The notes under the pieces were generated by a model, which saw nothing but the letters and a program-made list of their open reading frames with translations, was not told the origin of the DNA and ran no database searches. Both the position numbers and the translations under genes were made by a program. Positions 37,951 to 50,228 of a stretch of 64,000 nt of DNA are shown here, in pieces (the stretch's first letter is position 1; each line of letters starts with the position of its first letter). Origin of the DNA: Bostrychus sinensis (Eukaryota; Chordata; Actinopteri; Gobiiformes; Eleotridae); the NCBI GenBank assembly GCA_020698575.1, contig CM036242.1, forward strand, positions 13,311,124 to 13,375,123. Direction: 5' to 3'.

Positions 37951-38303
37951 GGTTAAAAAAGTGCCAAAATATACAAAAAGATATGGTCTAACTGTAAAGC
38001 TAAGACATAAGCTTAATAAGAGTATTACCCAGGAGCTAAGGTGGGGGAGATTGTATGTCATTATTATCTCAATTTCTCTCAATTTTTGTTGTGCACTTAT
38101 CCTTTATGCAACACAGCAGACTGGTGCCTATGCTGTTTTTGGGTGTAAGCAGAGCTGCTGACAGACTTGAGGGGCCCAGGACAAAACTTCCCAAGCTGAA
38201 GACCCCCGACTGACTCTGAGGCCCCTGCGTGTAAGGCAGTGTACCCCAGACAACTGATGGATTGATAGATTAATTGCAAGGTTAACACTTACCAACATAC
38301 ACA

Positions 38304-38305
<2 letters not shown>

Positions 38306-38356
<51 letters not shown>

Positions 38357-38357
38357 T
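38306..38357. repeat. (ATT)n microsatellite
   Basis: About 17 ATT units. Confidence 0.97.
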
Positions 38358-39618
38358 TAATTCAATCAGATTGTATAGTAAGTTTCAGCAGTTTATTTTT
38401 TACATGTGTGCCACTGAACTGAGGAAGCTAAAGTAAAGGGAGAGGTAACATAGGGACGACTCGCTGGCTCCACACAGAAAGGCCATTGCTAATTGGCACA
38501 CATATAATATGCCACTATCTTTTAGCTGTTTGGAAGAAGAGTACTGCCACATTTCAGCAACATAGCATCATATACTGTATTAGTGATGCATGACAATTTT
38601 TTTAGTCTGTATGTATCTCAATGGGAAAAAACATATGCTAATCTAATTTCTACTCAAACTATGTCTTTTCTGCTGTTTTATTCTTTATGCTTTGACAGAT
38701 GGAATAACTTTGATGGGCAGTTTGTGATTATTTTGTGTGTGTGTGTGTGTCTGTATGCATTACCAAAGACATCCACATGCTTGTGCTTATATTTGAAATT
38801 ACCTAAATGATGCAAACAAAAAAATAATAAACAAACAATATTGTCACTGTTTCTCTTCAGCTCTGTAACTATAATGTCTCTGCAGTGTTGAGTAAGGTGT
38901 GCTGTGCATAGCCTATATTATTAATAGAACTACCTTTTTCCTGCAAAGTAGTAATAAACTCTATGATAGCCAGTCAGACCTGTGCAAAATGCCATTCAAA
39001 AAAAAAAAAAGATAATATTAGCATATACTGTACAGCACGTGCTCAGACAGAGGCAGTACGAGAAGGCTAGATTAGATTTAGAGTGGCAACAGTTAGCATG
39101 TCTGTCTGTGGCTACACTGAAATGCGATGGTTATTGCAAACACAGAAGCTGTTGTTGCACGCCTGTATAAGTCTGTATATGTGTGCGTGTGTGAGAGAGA
39201 GTGAGAGAGAGTGGTGTTACACTGGCTAATCATCTCGGCGTGCCACTCAGCTGGGAACCTGCTGACAGTCTATTTACATGTTGCTACGCTGCCAATGGAG
39301 GAGTGCACGTCTGGATGAGAGCTACTCACAGTTATGTGGATGTGCGATGTGTGGGCATGCACTACTTTTTTAGCCAAAGAGTGTTTTGTACAGCACATTC
39401 GCAGCATATCTCAGATTAGTTTTCCTGCTAAAGAAAGCCAACTGAACATCTAGACACATCGTGAGTCACTAAAACTTGAATGCCTTGTGTAGTGTAAAGA
39501 GGTCTAAATGTGAAAATGCCAGCTAATTAGCACATCTATTGATATGATTGAGTTTTGGTGCACACACAAGAGAAGCAAATCTTTTACAAATTCACAAACA
39601 AGTACTGGCCCTCTAGAT

Positions 39619-40278
39619 CAGTGTTTCTTAACCAAGGGTACGGGGAACCCTAGGACTTTGCAAGGTACACTCGAATTGTTTCATAATTTATTTACAAGAT
39701 GAAAAAAATAAGTGCTGCCATATGAGTCAGTGGTATAGCTGTGGCACATAGGGCAACTGCAGCCTGCCTCGGCATTGTGGGTTCTCCCCCACCCTGATTT
39801 CCCCCTTAATTCTGCCCTATAAAAATGGCCCAAAATATCTTTAAAAAATTTAAATGGTAAACTATTTGTGATCTTTTCATATTGGATTATTATCAAGATC
39901 AAGTGTCTCGCTGATAAAGAATATTCACTGAATATTATACTGTAATTTGTTACATATTTTTAAGCTTTTTCAGGGAGTTATTGAAATGATTTTATTGTTC
40001 TTCGCGGCTAAATTTATTATGAGTTCTAGATTACTATTTATATTTATTTTTTAAAGATTTAAAATCTATAGTACAATAAGTAAAGTGAGTTTATATTGTT
40101 ATATTTTTTATTTTATGTCAAATTTTTTTTTTTTTTAGAATTTAGAATAAAGTAAGTATAAAATGTCTTAGAACTAACACAGATGTTTTATATAAGCACT
40201 TTTTGATGAGTATAGGGATTCTCATGGTATGAAAAAAACCTAGGAGTACATGCGACAAAAAAAGTTTAGGAACCACTG
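39619..40278. mobile_element. 660-bp non-autonomous hAT-like transposon with perfect 8-bp TSD
   Basis: The ends are CAGTGTTTCTTAAC and, reverse-complemented, CAGTGGTTCCTAAA. The flanks carry an identical 8-bp direct repeat CTCTAGAT at 39611-39618 and 40279-40286. Ends beginning CAGTG with an 8-bp duplication are diagnostic of hAT elements. No transposase frame remains, and the interior is AT-rich. Confidence 0.9.
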
Positions 40279-40289
40279 CTCTAGATGAC

Positions 40290-43200
40290 CTTTTATGAAA
40301 TAGTCTGCCAAGTATACCAAGTATTTTACTTTTAAAAATCCATGTATGTAGTATGACCACCTAACAACATTCGGCCTGTTTGATAAACTAACAATCATAT
40401 AGGCTATGTTGCCAATTATGATGGCATACTGCTACAATTGCAACCACAAGCATGTCCTATGGCAACATAACACATGCTAATCCCCCAGACACATCACTCT
40501 CAATAGATCTTTAGGATAACAAATAGTCTACAACTAGTAAAACTTACAGAGACACGTATACAGGGTGACATCCTCAGCCTTCTCTTTACCAAAACATTTT
40601 CAGTGGCCAAGTGTGTGTCACTCTATAATCCTCTGGCTGTCCTTTGTTATTCAGATGGCTTGCGCTTGGAGCAGTCACACTCAAAGCCCCACAGGGCAAG
40701 CCGGGGTCATGAGCACTCGTCCCCAGGGAGGTGCACATGACTGTGTGTCTCTTCATAGCAAAACGCAGCAGGGTGTGCAGAGCTGGCCAAGCAGGGCTGC
40801 ACAAGATCCATCATTTCCACCATCTTTCGTTTGTTTTCCCTTCTCTAAACTTCCCCTGTCCTTACCTCCCACTTGCTCTGCGCTTGTCCTATTTGTTACT
40901 GCTATTTCCATTTGTCTCCATCATCTAGACCTAAAGTGCAAAGTATACTGTATGGCTAATTCATTCTTTTGTTTCCTTTGTTGCTTGTGTTTTTGGTGAG
41001 TAAATTGCTCTGGTTTGGCAAAAACAGCGACCGGGCACGCTCATTGAACTGTGACTTTTATTGATTAACCTCGCTGGGAAGTCAACTCAGTGGTAAGGGG
41101 GAAAATAGCTACATGCTTGTTTTCTTTTGCAGGTAGCTATGCCTATTATTTACAAAATTAACATAATCTGCCAAGTAGATCTGGGTAAAAGGTTGAATTA
41201 AAAATAATATTTTTTGTTCATGATTTTAAATGCTGTCACATAACTATAGTTAAACCCCATAACTAATATTTATTTATTTGCCTATATTTATTTTATTTGA
41301 CTGGTGCACTTAGTATCTAGGCTAATGCCACCGCTAATGGCTAACAGAGCTGGAAAATACTCAATGCAACAAAGAACTAATAGTCACCAGAAAAAAAAAC
41401 AAAAAAACAAAAAAGGTAGTAATATTATCTCTCGAATGTATGCTTTTGCTACTTGGCAGAGAAATGACACAAAAGACCAGTAACATTGCAATTGAACTGC
41501 TAATGAATGGCTTATGCAAATTAGCCATTAAAGGGGTATATATATATATATATCTTTTTTTCTTTTTTTTTACAATGGCAGTGAGGCACACTGCTTCTTT
41601 TTTATTTTGTAATGAGCATAGAAAGGATGTGTTTAAAAATATAAACAGCTGGTTTCTGTCCATTTCAAACAAACAAAGAAAAAATATGATAATTTTTAAA
41701 AATGCAATTATATATATTTTTTTCTTTTGTTTTGTTTTTTTGTCTATTGTAGTAAAAAGACACATTTTTTTCACATACTCACAACTGCTCCCATGCTACT
41801 AGAAACACAACAACACAGTAAAAATGCCAACTATTATGTGGTAATGCAAGCTTTCACACTTGAAGTTATTGGAACATAAAGAAAGGGGCAAAAAAAGGTC
41901 TATATTTTCCATACTGAAGTATGCAGCAGTACATGCACATTGTCAGAAACACACATACACATACACTCTGGGTCTCTCTCTGCAGTGCATTCTGGTAAGT
42001 TGCTGGGTATCTATTACCTGCCAGTCTGCCCTGATCTCTTTGGACAGCTTTGATCAAAAGATGTCATCCGACCTACTCGACCGGGCCCGCTAGGGAAGTT
42101 AGCAAAGGGGGAATGTTAGCGCGCGTGTGTGTGTGTTTGAGAGTAAATCACATAGTGGTCTGGGTGTAAATAAAATGACAGGATCACTTTAAGGTCCTGT
42201 CAAGTAGGCGAGAGGCGATTATGATAACGCCCGCTCGGTTCCAACGCAAACGGACACAGTTAAATTCACTGGCCAGGACATAATATACATGATATAGCTC
42301 TTTTTTCTGCCTCTTCTCCTGCCCGCCTCCTGTGTCTCATCTTTATTTTTCTTCCATTTTCTCATCTCTTCTGCAATAATGTCCTTTTTTTTTTTTTTTG
42401 GTTTTTGGTTATCACTTTTATAGGCTGCGGTACATCTGCTGAGAACAGACTGAAAGCAAATGTCACTCAGAGACAGATTCTAGCTCTTAAATGCGTCTAA
42501 AACAAGGGTTGCAACTGTGCCAGCTCATCATGCAAACACAAAGCTACTACAGCATTTATAAGCAAATGTGAGTGCTCTATAGGAAAAAAAAAATAAATAA
42601 AGAATTTGATTAGACAAAGCAAAATATGGCCTAAAATCGTGCAGATGTAAACCAGAACTGGCTGCATCTGAGCAATAAAAGGTGTGAAATGCGAGCAGTT
42701 TTAGAAGTAAGAAAAATGGCTGGCAATAAAGCTGGAAAACAACACTGCTCCGAGGCAATTTAGACTGCAAAACACAAACCATTAAGTTTGTGCATTATCT
42801 TTTAATTTAATCTTGAATGATTTATAATCCATCACGCAAGGCTTCAACCATATCCAATTATTCTCTGCAGCTTGATTGACAACAAAGGTGATTTATTAAG
42901 CTAATAAAAACTGATGTGCTCTGAAAATAACCAGCCGGACGGACGGCACAGCTTAGACACACTTGAGCGTTCACACCCCTTTGTCCTAAGAAGTGCACAA
43001 TCAATACTGTGTGTGCATGCATGTTTGTTTTCAAGTGGGAACTCTTTGAACAATCACTTAAGGAGCTAGCTTGGCTTAAAAGAGAAAATCGGTTTACATC
43101 TGCCCTTGCCACATTTGCCTCAAATATCAGAAATCAAACCACAGAGAGAACTTCCTTATGCAATAGGAACTGATTGAAATAAACGGAAAATATATGCTTT

Positions 43201-44030
43201 TTTATCAAGATCATTTACATATTGTCAGTATCAATTCACATATTGTAATAGGAGTCATCTGGAAACATAAAACTTTAGATTTTTATTTGCTTGGGCATTT
43301 GAATAACAAATGCTCCCATTGGCTGTTGGTCAACATTTAATTCATGGCAGTCCTTGCACATTTTAGTGCATTCAAAATTATGAAGGATGTGTTAGGAGGC
43401 AGAAATGCAGGACTGGTGAACTCTAAATGTTGATTTTTCTGTAATGTCTTAGTATGTTGCAGTCACAAAACTGTAAAAGCATGAAAATTCGATTTGCAGG
43501 TGTTAAGAGATTTGGACCAGAATGGAAACATTTAAATTACGTGGTGTTTTGAGTACTTTGTATGTAGCTTAAAAAATGGCAAACTACCTAGCATTCCTCT
43601 ATACATCCCTCCTAACAATAGCACAACTATGTTTTCTATGAATTTATTAAAAAACATAATAATTTGCAGAGCTGTGCAGAGCTGTGGGTTTCACTATTCT
43701 CAGCAACAGCCATTAGGTAATTTCATTGTTTACAAGTGGTGTCAATCATAGGCAGCTTCATAATAAAGCCCCGTTAAGGTTTTTTCCTCACATAATGATA
43801 CTGCAGTATTGCATTGTGCTTGAACACATTTTTTCAAATAAATAAAAAATGCATACTTTCACATTTTATTGAAAGAGAAAACTCCATATATATATACACA
43901 TACACAGTATATGTCCTTGCAATTTACATGCCATATGCCACAAACGTCAGAAATCAAAACATCAAGCCTTTGAGCAGACATTTTTCTTATGCAAGAGCAA
44001 CTGATTATATTAAGGTTTAATTCCTCTGTC
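40290..44030. other. Intronic stretch, no gene seen
   Basis: AT-rich sequence with T and A runs near 41390-41420, 41550-41575 and 42387-42400. No coding frame or clear repeat was recognised. The part at 42800-42910 is repeat-poor and TAAT/ATTA-containing and could be regulatory, but the evidence is weak. Confidence 0.45.
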
Positions 44031-44039
44031 CGCAGCATA

Positions 44040-44420
44040 CATGTCATTTTACTCCTTGCTTTATCTGCTAATGTTACGCTCAATCACTTGATATTAATGG
44101 AAAAACACAGTGCCAGGGGCCCCGTAATGGCGGCAAATGTGAGTGTTTGCAAGTGTGCATTGATGAGCGGCGGGGAGTGGGGGTGGAGCCGAGGGGATGA
44201 ACGGTCCAAAGTTCACATGCATATCAATGTAGGAGAACGCCATTAAGAAATATTAGCATGTTTACAGCACCGAGCCATGTATGAGGCTTATTTAATGAGG
44301 CCTGGAGCCACAGTCACACACGTTTTAATGCTGAGTGGTTTTTCCCTGCCACGCTGTCATTCATTTTTACAGGGATTCAGATATCTCCTGTCACTTATAA
44401 TGTTTAAGGATTTTAAGGAG
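44040..44420. promoter_or_regulatory. Candidate conserved non-coding element
   Basis: Repeat-free block with CTAATGTTACGC, a GC-rich middle (CCCCGTAATGGCGGC), then GAACGCCATTAAG, TTATTTAATGAGGCC and CACACACGTTTTAATGC. CpGs are retained and no coding frame of interest is present. The evidence is motif density only. Confidence 0.3.
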
Positions 44421-44888
44421 AAAGATCTATTATAGTGAAGTAAAATATGATTCTAACATTCGCAGGTTATGGTAAAGTCTTGTTCTTTCAATTTATTTTC
44501 CAAGTGCTGATATGCTCGATCGTGTTATAATCTAATTTAAAGTGCAGTGTTGGTGTTTTGGTTTAGAAGGCTGATTAGCTGTTAGCCTCATTAATGTACT
44601 GCTCAAACTGAACCCTCAGGATCATGTTTCATCTTCTCATCAGCACCTGCAGCACCCACCCACACCAACGCAGCTGCTCGAGGCCCCATTTATCATGTGC
44701 CAATTTGAGTTTGCAAAAAAAGATGTCTGAGGTCTAAAGTTAGGATGTATTTCAGGAAAAAAAAGTTGGAAGATAGAAGATTTGCAAGCACGCATGTAGC
44801 ACAGTTAAATTTATGTTTGCGAGTTTTAACCTTGCATTCACACAAATTGTAAAGCATAACCAGTTGATCTTACCTTTTGAAATTACTT

Positions 44889-44985
44889 ACAAAGGGTTGG
44901 TGGTTTGAACCACGCTGAAAGGCTATGCTGCCATTGTGTCCATGGCCTGACATTTCACTCACATTGCCCATAAGCCAGTCACTGC
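44889..44985 (+). mobile_element. SINE type B fragment
   Basis: AAAGGGTTGGTGGTTTGAAC, CATTGTGTCCATGGCCTGAC and TTTCACTCACATTGCC match the first third of type B. The rest is missing. Confidence 0.65.
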
Positions 44986-45950
44986 CATGGATGTATTATA
45001 AGACCTGGATAAAGTATCACCCCCTCTCCCCTAATACAACTTTAGTGGCCAACAAAAATCCCATGCGGACCATAAAGGATTTTGTTTCCCATAGTTGGAT
45101 TTTGCAGTGTTTCTTTTCTATTTTCATATCATGGACTTTTTCTCTGTTAAAAATCCCAAATTTGGCAAAAAAAAAACAACAACAAAAAAAAACAAAAAAA
45201 CAAAACAAAACACTTTTTATTGTTTGTGACTAGAACCAATTACACTGTACACCAAACAAGCTCCCATTCTCAAGAGCCGTAGTGTGCTTGCTCTATGGGC
45301 CGCACAACACAGAAATAATGCATAATGTGTAAGAGAAAAGATACTTTATAAGTAAGAACATGAAGGCCAAAAAATAAAAAATAAACAAAACATGTGGCAA
45401 CCCTTAATGAAAAATTGTGATTTAACTATTACATATAGATCAGCGCTTGTAGCTTTAAAAAAGCCATAATCTTTAAATTGAACAAAACATCACCTTTTAG
45501 ACACAGTTAGACTGAACTTCAGCTTTAAGTAAACTTAAACTTGCAGTAATGTAAAATTTGGTCTGACTAAAGTCCAACTAACTTGCAAAAAAACTACTTA
45601 CGTCTTATTTTTTTTTTTTTTTTTTTTTTGCCTGCATAGTAAAGCATTTGAAAACTTGATTACTTCTCTGTTAAATTATGCTACTTAAGTTAAGTTGTTC
45701 AATCTGTACTCATGAAGCATCATTGGGAGCTCATTTGTCTCACATTGCTCTGCTGTTTAACTTTGCTTTTTATGTCTTTGTAGCAATTAAAGTGCAACCT
45801 GAGCACCGTAGGTAGCACCAGGGCCACCGGAGGTTGGCTTTGATTTGTAGTTAGCGTGTTGTTGGCATGTTGGTCTCATGATGGATCTCTGGCCCTTGCA
45901 AGCCATCAACACCTTTCTTCCTGGGCCATGGGGCGCAGTCTGTGCCGGAG

Positions 45951-45973
45951 TGTGTGTGTGTGTGTGTGTGTGT
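45951..45973. repeat. (GT)n microsatellite
   Basis: About 11 TG units. Confidence 0.95.
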
Positions 45974-46487
45974 TTGAGAGAGACAATGTCAAGGGAGAAG
46001 CTGGGGGTTCTAGTTTTAAAGTATAGCAGGGGGGTAAACACAAACAACAATAAATTATATCAGGAAGGAGACCACAGTTTTTAATCACGTAATTAGGATT
46101 GAAGACTACAAACAAATAAGAAAGGTCTTTTATGTCAAGCAAAATGATGTTGAAATAGTGCCACTGAATTATGTGCATCTGTGTATGTTGTTTTTTCATA
46201 AATCTAAAACGTCTCACAGAAGCCGAGATGTGTCACCGAGACTACAGGTAGAAGGCAAACAAGGTCCTGTCTAACCATACGAGCTGTGAACGCTGTTATA
46301 GCAACCAAGCCTTAAGGGACTACACACATGTAAACACATGAGAGCACAAACAAGAAGTGAGAATCATACACTGATCAGAGTATGATGTAAGTTATTTATA
46401 TGTCTCATTAAGGTATGTGTTACCTTACCTCATTACTCTTACCCTTTGGTGACCTGTGTTTGCATCACGTATACATGATGTACAAGT

Positions 46488-46526
46488 GTAAATACTGCTT
46501 GATATTTTGTATCAAGCAGTATTTAC
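46488..46526. other. Perfect 17-bp inverted repeat with 5-base loop
   Basis: Left arm GTAAATACTGCTTGATA (46488-46504), loop TTTTG, right arm its exact reverse complement (46510-46526). Too long to be expected by chance in 64 kb. It could fold as a hairpin in RNA or a cruciform in DNA. No poly-T or other small-RNA signals were recognised. Confidence 0.85.
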
Positions 46527-46714
46527 TACTAGTGTCTACTGCCTATCATACTGTGAATATGAGTAATGTAAAAAAAAAAAAAAAAAAACTATCATAATTA
46601 TGATTACACTATTATACAAAAGGAAAAGAAAGTCTACAACCACATGACATCAAATGCATGATACATAATTATGAAAAACACTATGTCCAACAATGTAATT
46701 ACTTACATTTTTGG

Positions 46715-46925
46715 CTGCTCCCTTTTTTATTTGGGGTCACCACAGCAAACCATATTGCACAGTGATTTGGCAGGTTTTTTATGTTGGATGTTGCTGCCTG
46801 TGACTGGTGTAGGCAAAGTGGGTGAGGTGTCTTGCCCAGGGACAGAACGGCAGCCTGTGCTTTGGGCAAGGTTCGAACCGATGACTTTCCAGTTTGTGGG
46901 TGAATGCTTAACCCTCTGCTCCGAA
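46715..46925 (-). mobile_element. tRNA-headed SINE, type C
   Basis: On the minus strand the head reads GAGGGTTAAGCATTCACCCA, then ACTGGAAAGTCATCGGTTCG with a good B box. AAGACACCTCACCCACTTTG and a tail TGTGGTGACCCCAAATAAAA follow. The tail phrase is shared by fish SINEs whose 3' end mentions a CACAGC..GACCCC motif. Confidence 0.75.
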
Positions 46926-47040
46926 TGTTGTAAAATATGCACTGAAAAGTTTTAGAGGTATTAAATAAAATTAAGCCTAGACCAGTGCTACCCAGGACTC
47001 TTGCAATGATTGCAGATTTAGTTTACTTTAGAGCAAGTTT

Positions 47041-47302
47041 TCTTCCTGTCTTAGTCCTCCACTTATTTGGGATTACATTTGAGTTGTAGCCCGCTGCTTA
47101 GTCCTGGTTTAGCCGTAGATTTGTCCTGGTTATGTGCTGGTTTTGTCCAGATTTAATCCTGGTTATTGTTTGGGTTAGTCCTGATTAAATCCCGGTTTAG
47201 TTTAGTTATAGAGTAGTCCTGGTTTAGTCACAGTTATGTCTTTGTTTAGGTTCAGCCCTGGTGTAGTTTAGTCCTGGTTTAGGCCATGGTTTAGTACCTG
47301 TT
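47041..47302. repeat. Degenerate tandem repeat of a GTCCTGGTTTAG unit
   Basis: The 12-mer GTCCTGGTTTAG occurs exactly at 47101-47112, 47216-47227 and 47271-47282, with many variants between (TCCTGGTTATG, GTCCAGATTTAATCC, GTCCTGATTAAATCCC, GCCCTGGTGTAG). It is a diverged minisatellite rather than coding sequence. Confidence 0.8.
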
Positions 47303-47428
47303 TTTCCCTATTTAGTAATGCTTGTTTTTGAACTTACTGGGTACATTTTCAAAAACACACTTATCACTTAAATTTTGAATGAGTACAATTTTGAATTCTC
47401 TAATATGTAAAAATATTTTTATCATCTC

Positions 47429-47486
47429 AGTGGCCAAAGTGGTAGCCTGCTGGCCTTGCACAAGTTCACAGGTTTAATAGGGGTTT
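47429..47486 (+). mobile_element. Possible SINE head fragment
   Basis: CAGTGGCCAAAGTGGTAGCC, TGGCCTTGCACAAG and CACAGGTTTAATAGGGG look like a decayed tRNA-type A/B box pair. No body follows. Confidence 0.35.
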
Positions 47487-47945
47487 AGGGACAGATTTAT
47501 TTTGTGAAATTCTAAGGAAAAAACATTCTAATGTACATCAGCAGACTTTACACTCAATACTTTTTAAAAATTAAGTCATATTTTTGTTGCATACTCTTAC
47601 TTGACTAATATTATTTTGAGGTTACAGTACTTGAGTGCAAATTTTGATTACTTCTTCCACCTCTGGATACAAATGAGCTATTTCAACACATACTCAATTA
47701 TGTTTGTTCAAAGATGATTGCTTAATAAATAATGATACAGATCTCAAGTGCCTCTGCCAAAAAACAGATCCATTGACAAGTTGTCACATGTCATTCTCCC
47801 TTTGACTCTACCCTACCGCTCCATTTAAACCATGATAAGTACATGCAGTAACTATCTGACTAGGGAAAGTCCTCCTCTTGTATCTTTCACTGGTGTAACT
47901 TATGTTGTTATGAAGACCCTGCATGACATATCCTTGTAGCACTCA

Positions 47946-48084
47946 GACACACACACACACACACACCATCCATGCAGTAGTGTGCTGTAGGAGACACTTA
48001 ACTGTGATTTGTGACAGCTGTGTGCAGGACATCATGTGACAGATGCCTGGACACACACACTCACACACACACACACACACACAC
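47946..48084. repeat. Two (CA)n runs
   Basis: CA arrays at 47946-47966 and 48051-48084, separated by about 85 bases of ordinary sequence. Confidence 0.93.
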
Positions 48085-48478
48085 GTACACACCCTGATGT
48101 AAACCAGAGCGTCCACCATGTCTGCCATGCCTCGACACAGGCCACGATTGATTAGCGGGATTTACAACATACTCCCCCAAACGCACACGGTACACACAGT
48201 CCATGAACAGACTGTCCGTGTCTCGCTCATAAATGTGTGTGGCTCCGAATGTGAGGCCTTGTCAGGAAAATGTCTGACACTGTTCTATTCTGACATGAGT
48301 TTCTCTTCACTCATGCGCACACGCTGTCTAACATTTTCTATCAAAGCTGTCAAAAACGTCTGCTTGTTCTGGTTAGAGGGTCGACTGCAGCCTAAACCAG
48401 CAACTATGGGTCTTTGGCGGGGTGCTCCGTGGACAATGGTCAGTTAGTCACAAGGCTGACAAAGAGAGAGACACTGAC

Positions 48479-48749
48479 TTAAAGGGGAACAATGTAACTG
48501 TGCTTCTTTCCTTGCTTTATCATTGTACTATCATAAAAAAAATTCCCATATCCGACTCTCGTTTTTTTCCATCTGCCTCCTGGTTCTCCTATTCTTGCAA
48601 GGCTGTTTTTTTTTTTTTTTGTTTTTTTTTGCCAAGATACAGTTTATGTCAAGGGGATGCAAGGGGCTTTATTCACCCTGCAACAATATAGTCATCACAT
48701 GAATTCCAAAATCATTTAAGGTTTAAAAAGTTGCATTGTTCACCTTTAA
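48479..48749. mobile_element. 271-bp TTAA MITE, second family
   Basis: The left end TTAAAGGGGAACAATGTAAC and the reverse-complemented right end TTAAAGGTGAACAATGCAAC form an 18-of-20 inverted repeat, both starting at TTAA. The interior has two T-runs and no coding frame. The internal sequence differs from the 21841 family. Confidence 0.82.
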
Positions 48750-48756
48750 CATGGTT

Positions 48757-48872
48757 TAAAGGTGGCTTTTTCCTAAAACCTTTTTTGTTTATTGTGTACG
48801 GTTACCTGTATTTTTATCTTGTTTGGTCAGTTGTTTTAAAATGTGCTTTATAAATAAACTTGACTTGACAGA
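48757..48872 (+). mobile_element. LINE 3' tail fragment
   Basis: Ends in AAATGTGCTTTATAAATAAA followed by CTTGACTTGAC, the usual 3' terminus of a common fish LINE. Only the untranslated tail remains. Confidence 0.65.
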
Positions 48873-48889
48873 ACTGTATGCTGTACTGG

Positions 48890-49168
48890 AGCGGGTACCA
48901 GAGCCTATCCCAGTAACTAAGGGTCTTAGGCAGGGACATACACAAACAGACAATGATTCACTCTCACATTTATTCACTATAGGGCCAATTTAGATTGACC
49001 AGTTCTCCAAACACATTGTGGGAAAAAGCCTGAATACACAGAGGGAACCCAGGATGAAAAATGTAGCCTCCTTTCAGAGAGATTGTAGTGGTCCAGCTCA
49101 AGGATTGAGTCCAGGACCTCCTTGCTGAGAGGCAGGAGCGCAAACCACTCTGCTACCATGCGGCCCAT
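48890..49168 (-). mobile_element. SINE type A
   Basis: In reverse orientation, the head GGCCGCATGGTAGCAGAGTG is followed by CAGCAAGGAGGTCCTGGAC, GGTTCCCTCTGTGTATTCAG and GTGAATAAATGTGAGAGTG, with TACTGGGATAGGCTC and CCAGTACAGCATAC at the 3' end. The B box is decayed. It adjoins the LINE tail at 48757-48872. Confidence 0.75.
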
Positions 49169-50029
49169 ATTTTGTTCAAAGTGTGCTCTATAAAAGTATT
49201 TAAAAAACAAAACAAAAGCAAAGATGTTTTTTTTTTCTTTCTTTTTTTTTTTTTATGAAGTTGATCACATTATCTCCACACACACATAAAAGTGTATTTG
49301 TAGTCCATTACACTGTGCACTCTGGAGAAAACAAGTCATATCAATGTAATGTGTTTGTGACAAATTTGTCCCGACTGCACTTGAAAATGTGCAGTGGTAA
49401 ATAAAGATCAGCCGCAGAAGTTACATCAAATGAAAAATGATAGGAATACAAATATACATTTCGTTTGCATACTATGTTACTGAGTTTCAATTCAAAATCT
49501 ATACTGTAATGTTGATTGAAATAAAGAAGCAAGTCTAAATGTATTTGCCGCTGCTGTGTGCGCAATACCAAACTAAACTCATATCAGTGCTCATTAATTT
49601 AGATTCAAATATTTGCATTCATTCAGAGGCTATCAGCTTTTAAGTTAAAGCCTTGAGATGCTCCATAGGGCCAACGCCATTTCACAGTGAGTTTAACTTT
49701 GAGCCCAGCAATTACTTTGGTATTCAGTTTCACTCCGCTGCAATGATGGTTATGAACTGATTCAGCGCCATATACACTCCATATAACTGCTATCAAATAA
49801 CTGCTTATTAATTACATTTTTTTTGCTTGAGTTCAGGGATGTACACTTTATGTTACATTTGTAAATATGTGAATTCTTGATGTGAAAACTTGATGACCAA
49901 AATTACTATTAACTGCAAAGTGAACTGGAAATAGTAGTTAACATCTTGGTGCTAAAATCCAGTCTCAAGGGGTCACAAGCAAGTGTATTATTTTTGCTGT
50001 TCACAAGCTTGTATGCATGGAGAGAGTTG

Positions 50030-50112
50030 CATCAGGAAGGGCATCCAGGTTAAAATCTATGCCAGATGTGGGGAAGAAGATCTTAATGCTAGACCACTCA
50101 ATGAAACAGCAC
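50030..50112 (+). mobile_element. SINE/LINE 3' tail fragment
   Basis: GAGTTGCATCAGGAAGGGCA, then TCCAGGTTAAAATCTATGCC, a phrase also found at about 25985-26030. It matches tails of fish SINEs with a GGAAGGGCATCCGG motif. No head is present. Confidence 0.55.
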
Positions 50113-50228
50113 AGTTTAGTGTTTGGTACAGCCACCCCTGTTGAAGCTTAGATTTTCATTGGACTACATGCAAGAAAGTGTTTTCTACTTTGTAAACAGC
50201 AATGACATGTACATGCACAATTGTGTCT

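Noticed and set aside
39700..39775. Minus-strand ATGCCGAGGCAGG at 39775, reading MPRQAAV, as the missing tshz3 first exon
   Set aside because: It lacks the expected RRKQQ residues and lies inside a hAT-like transposon.
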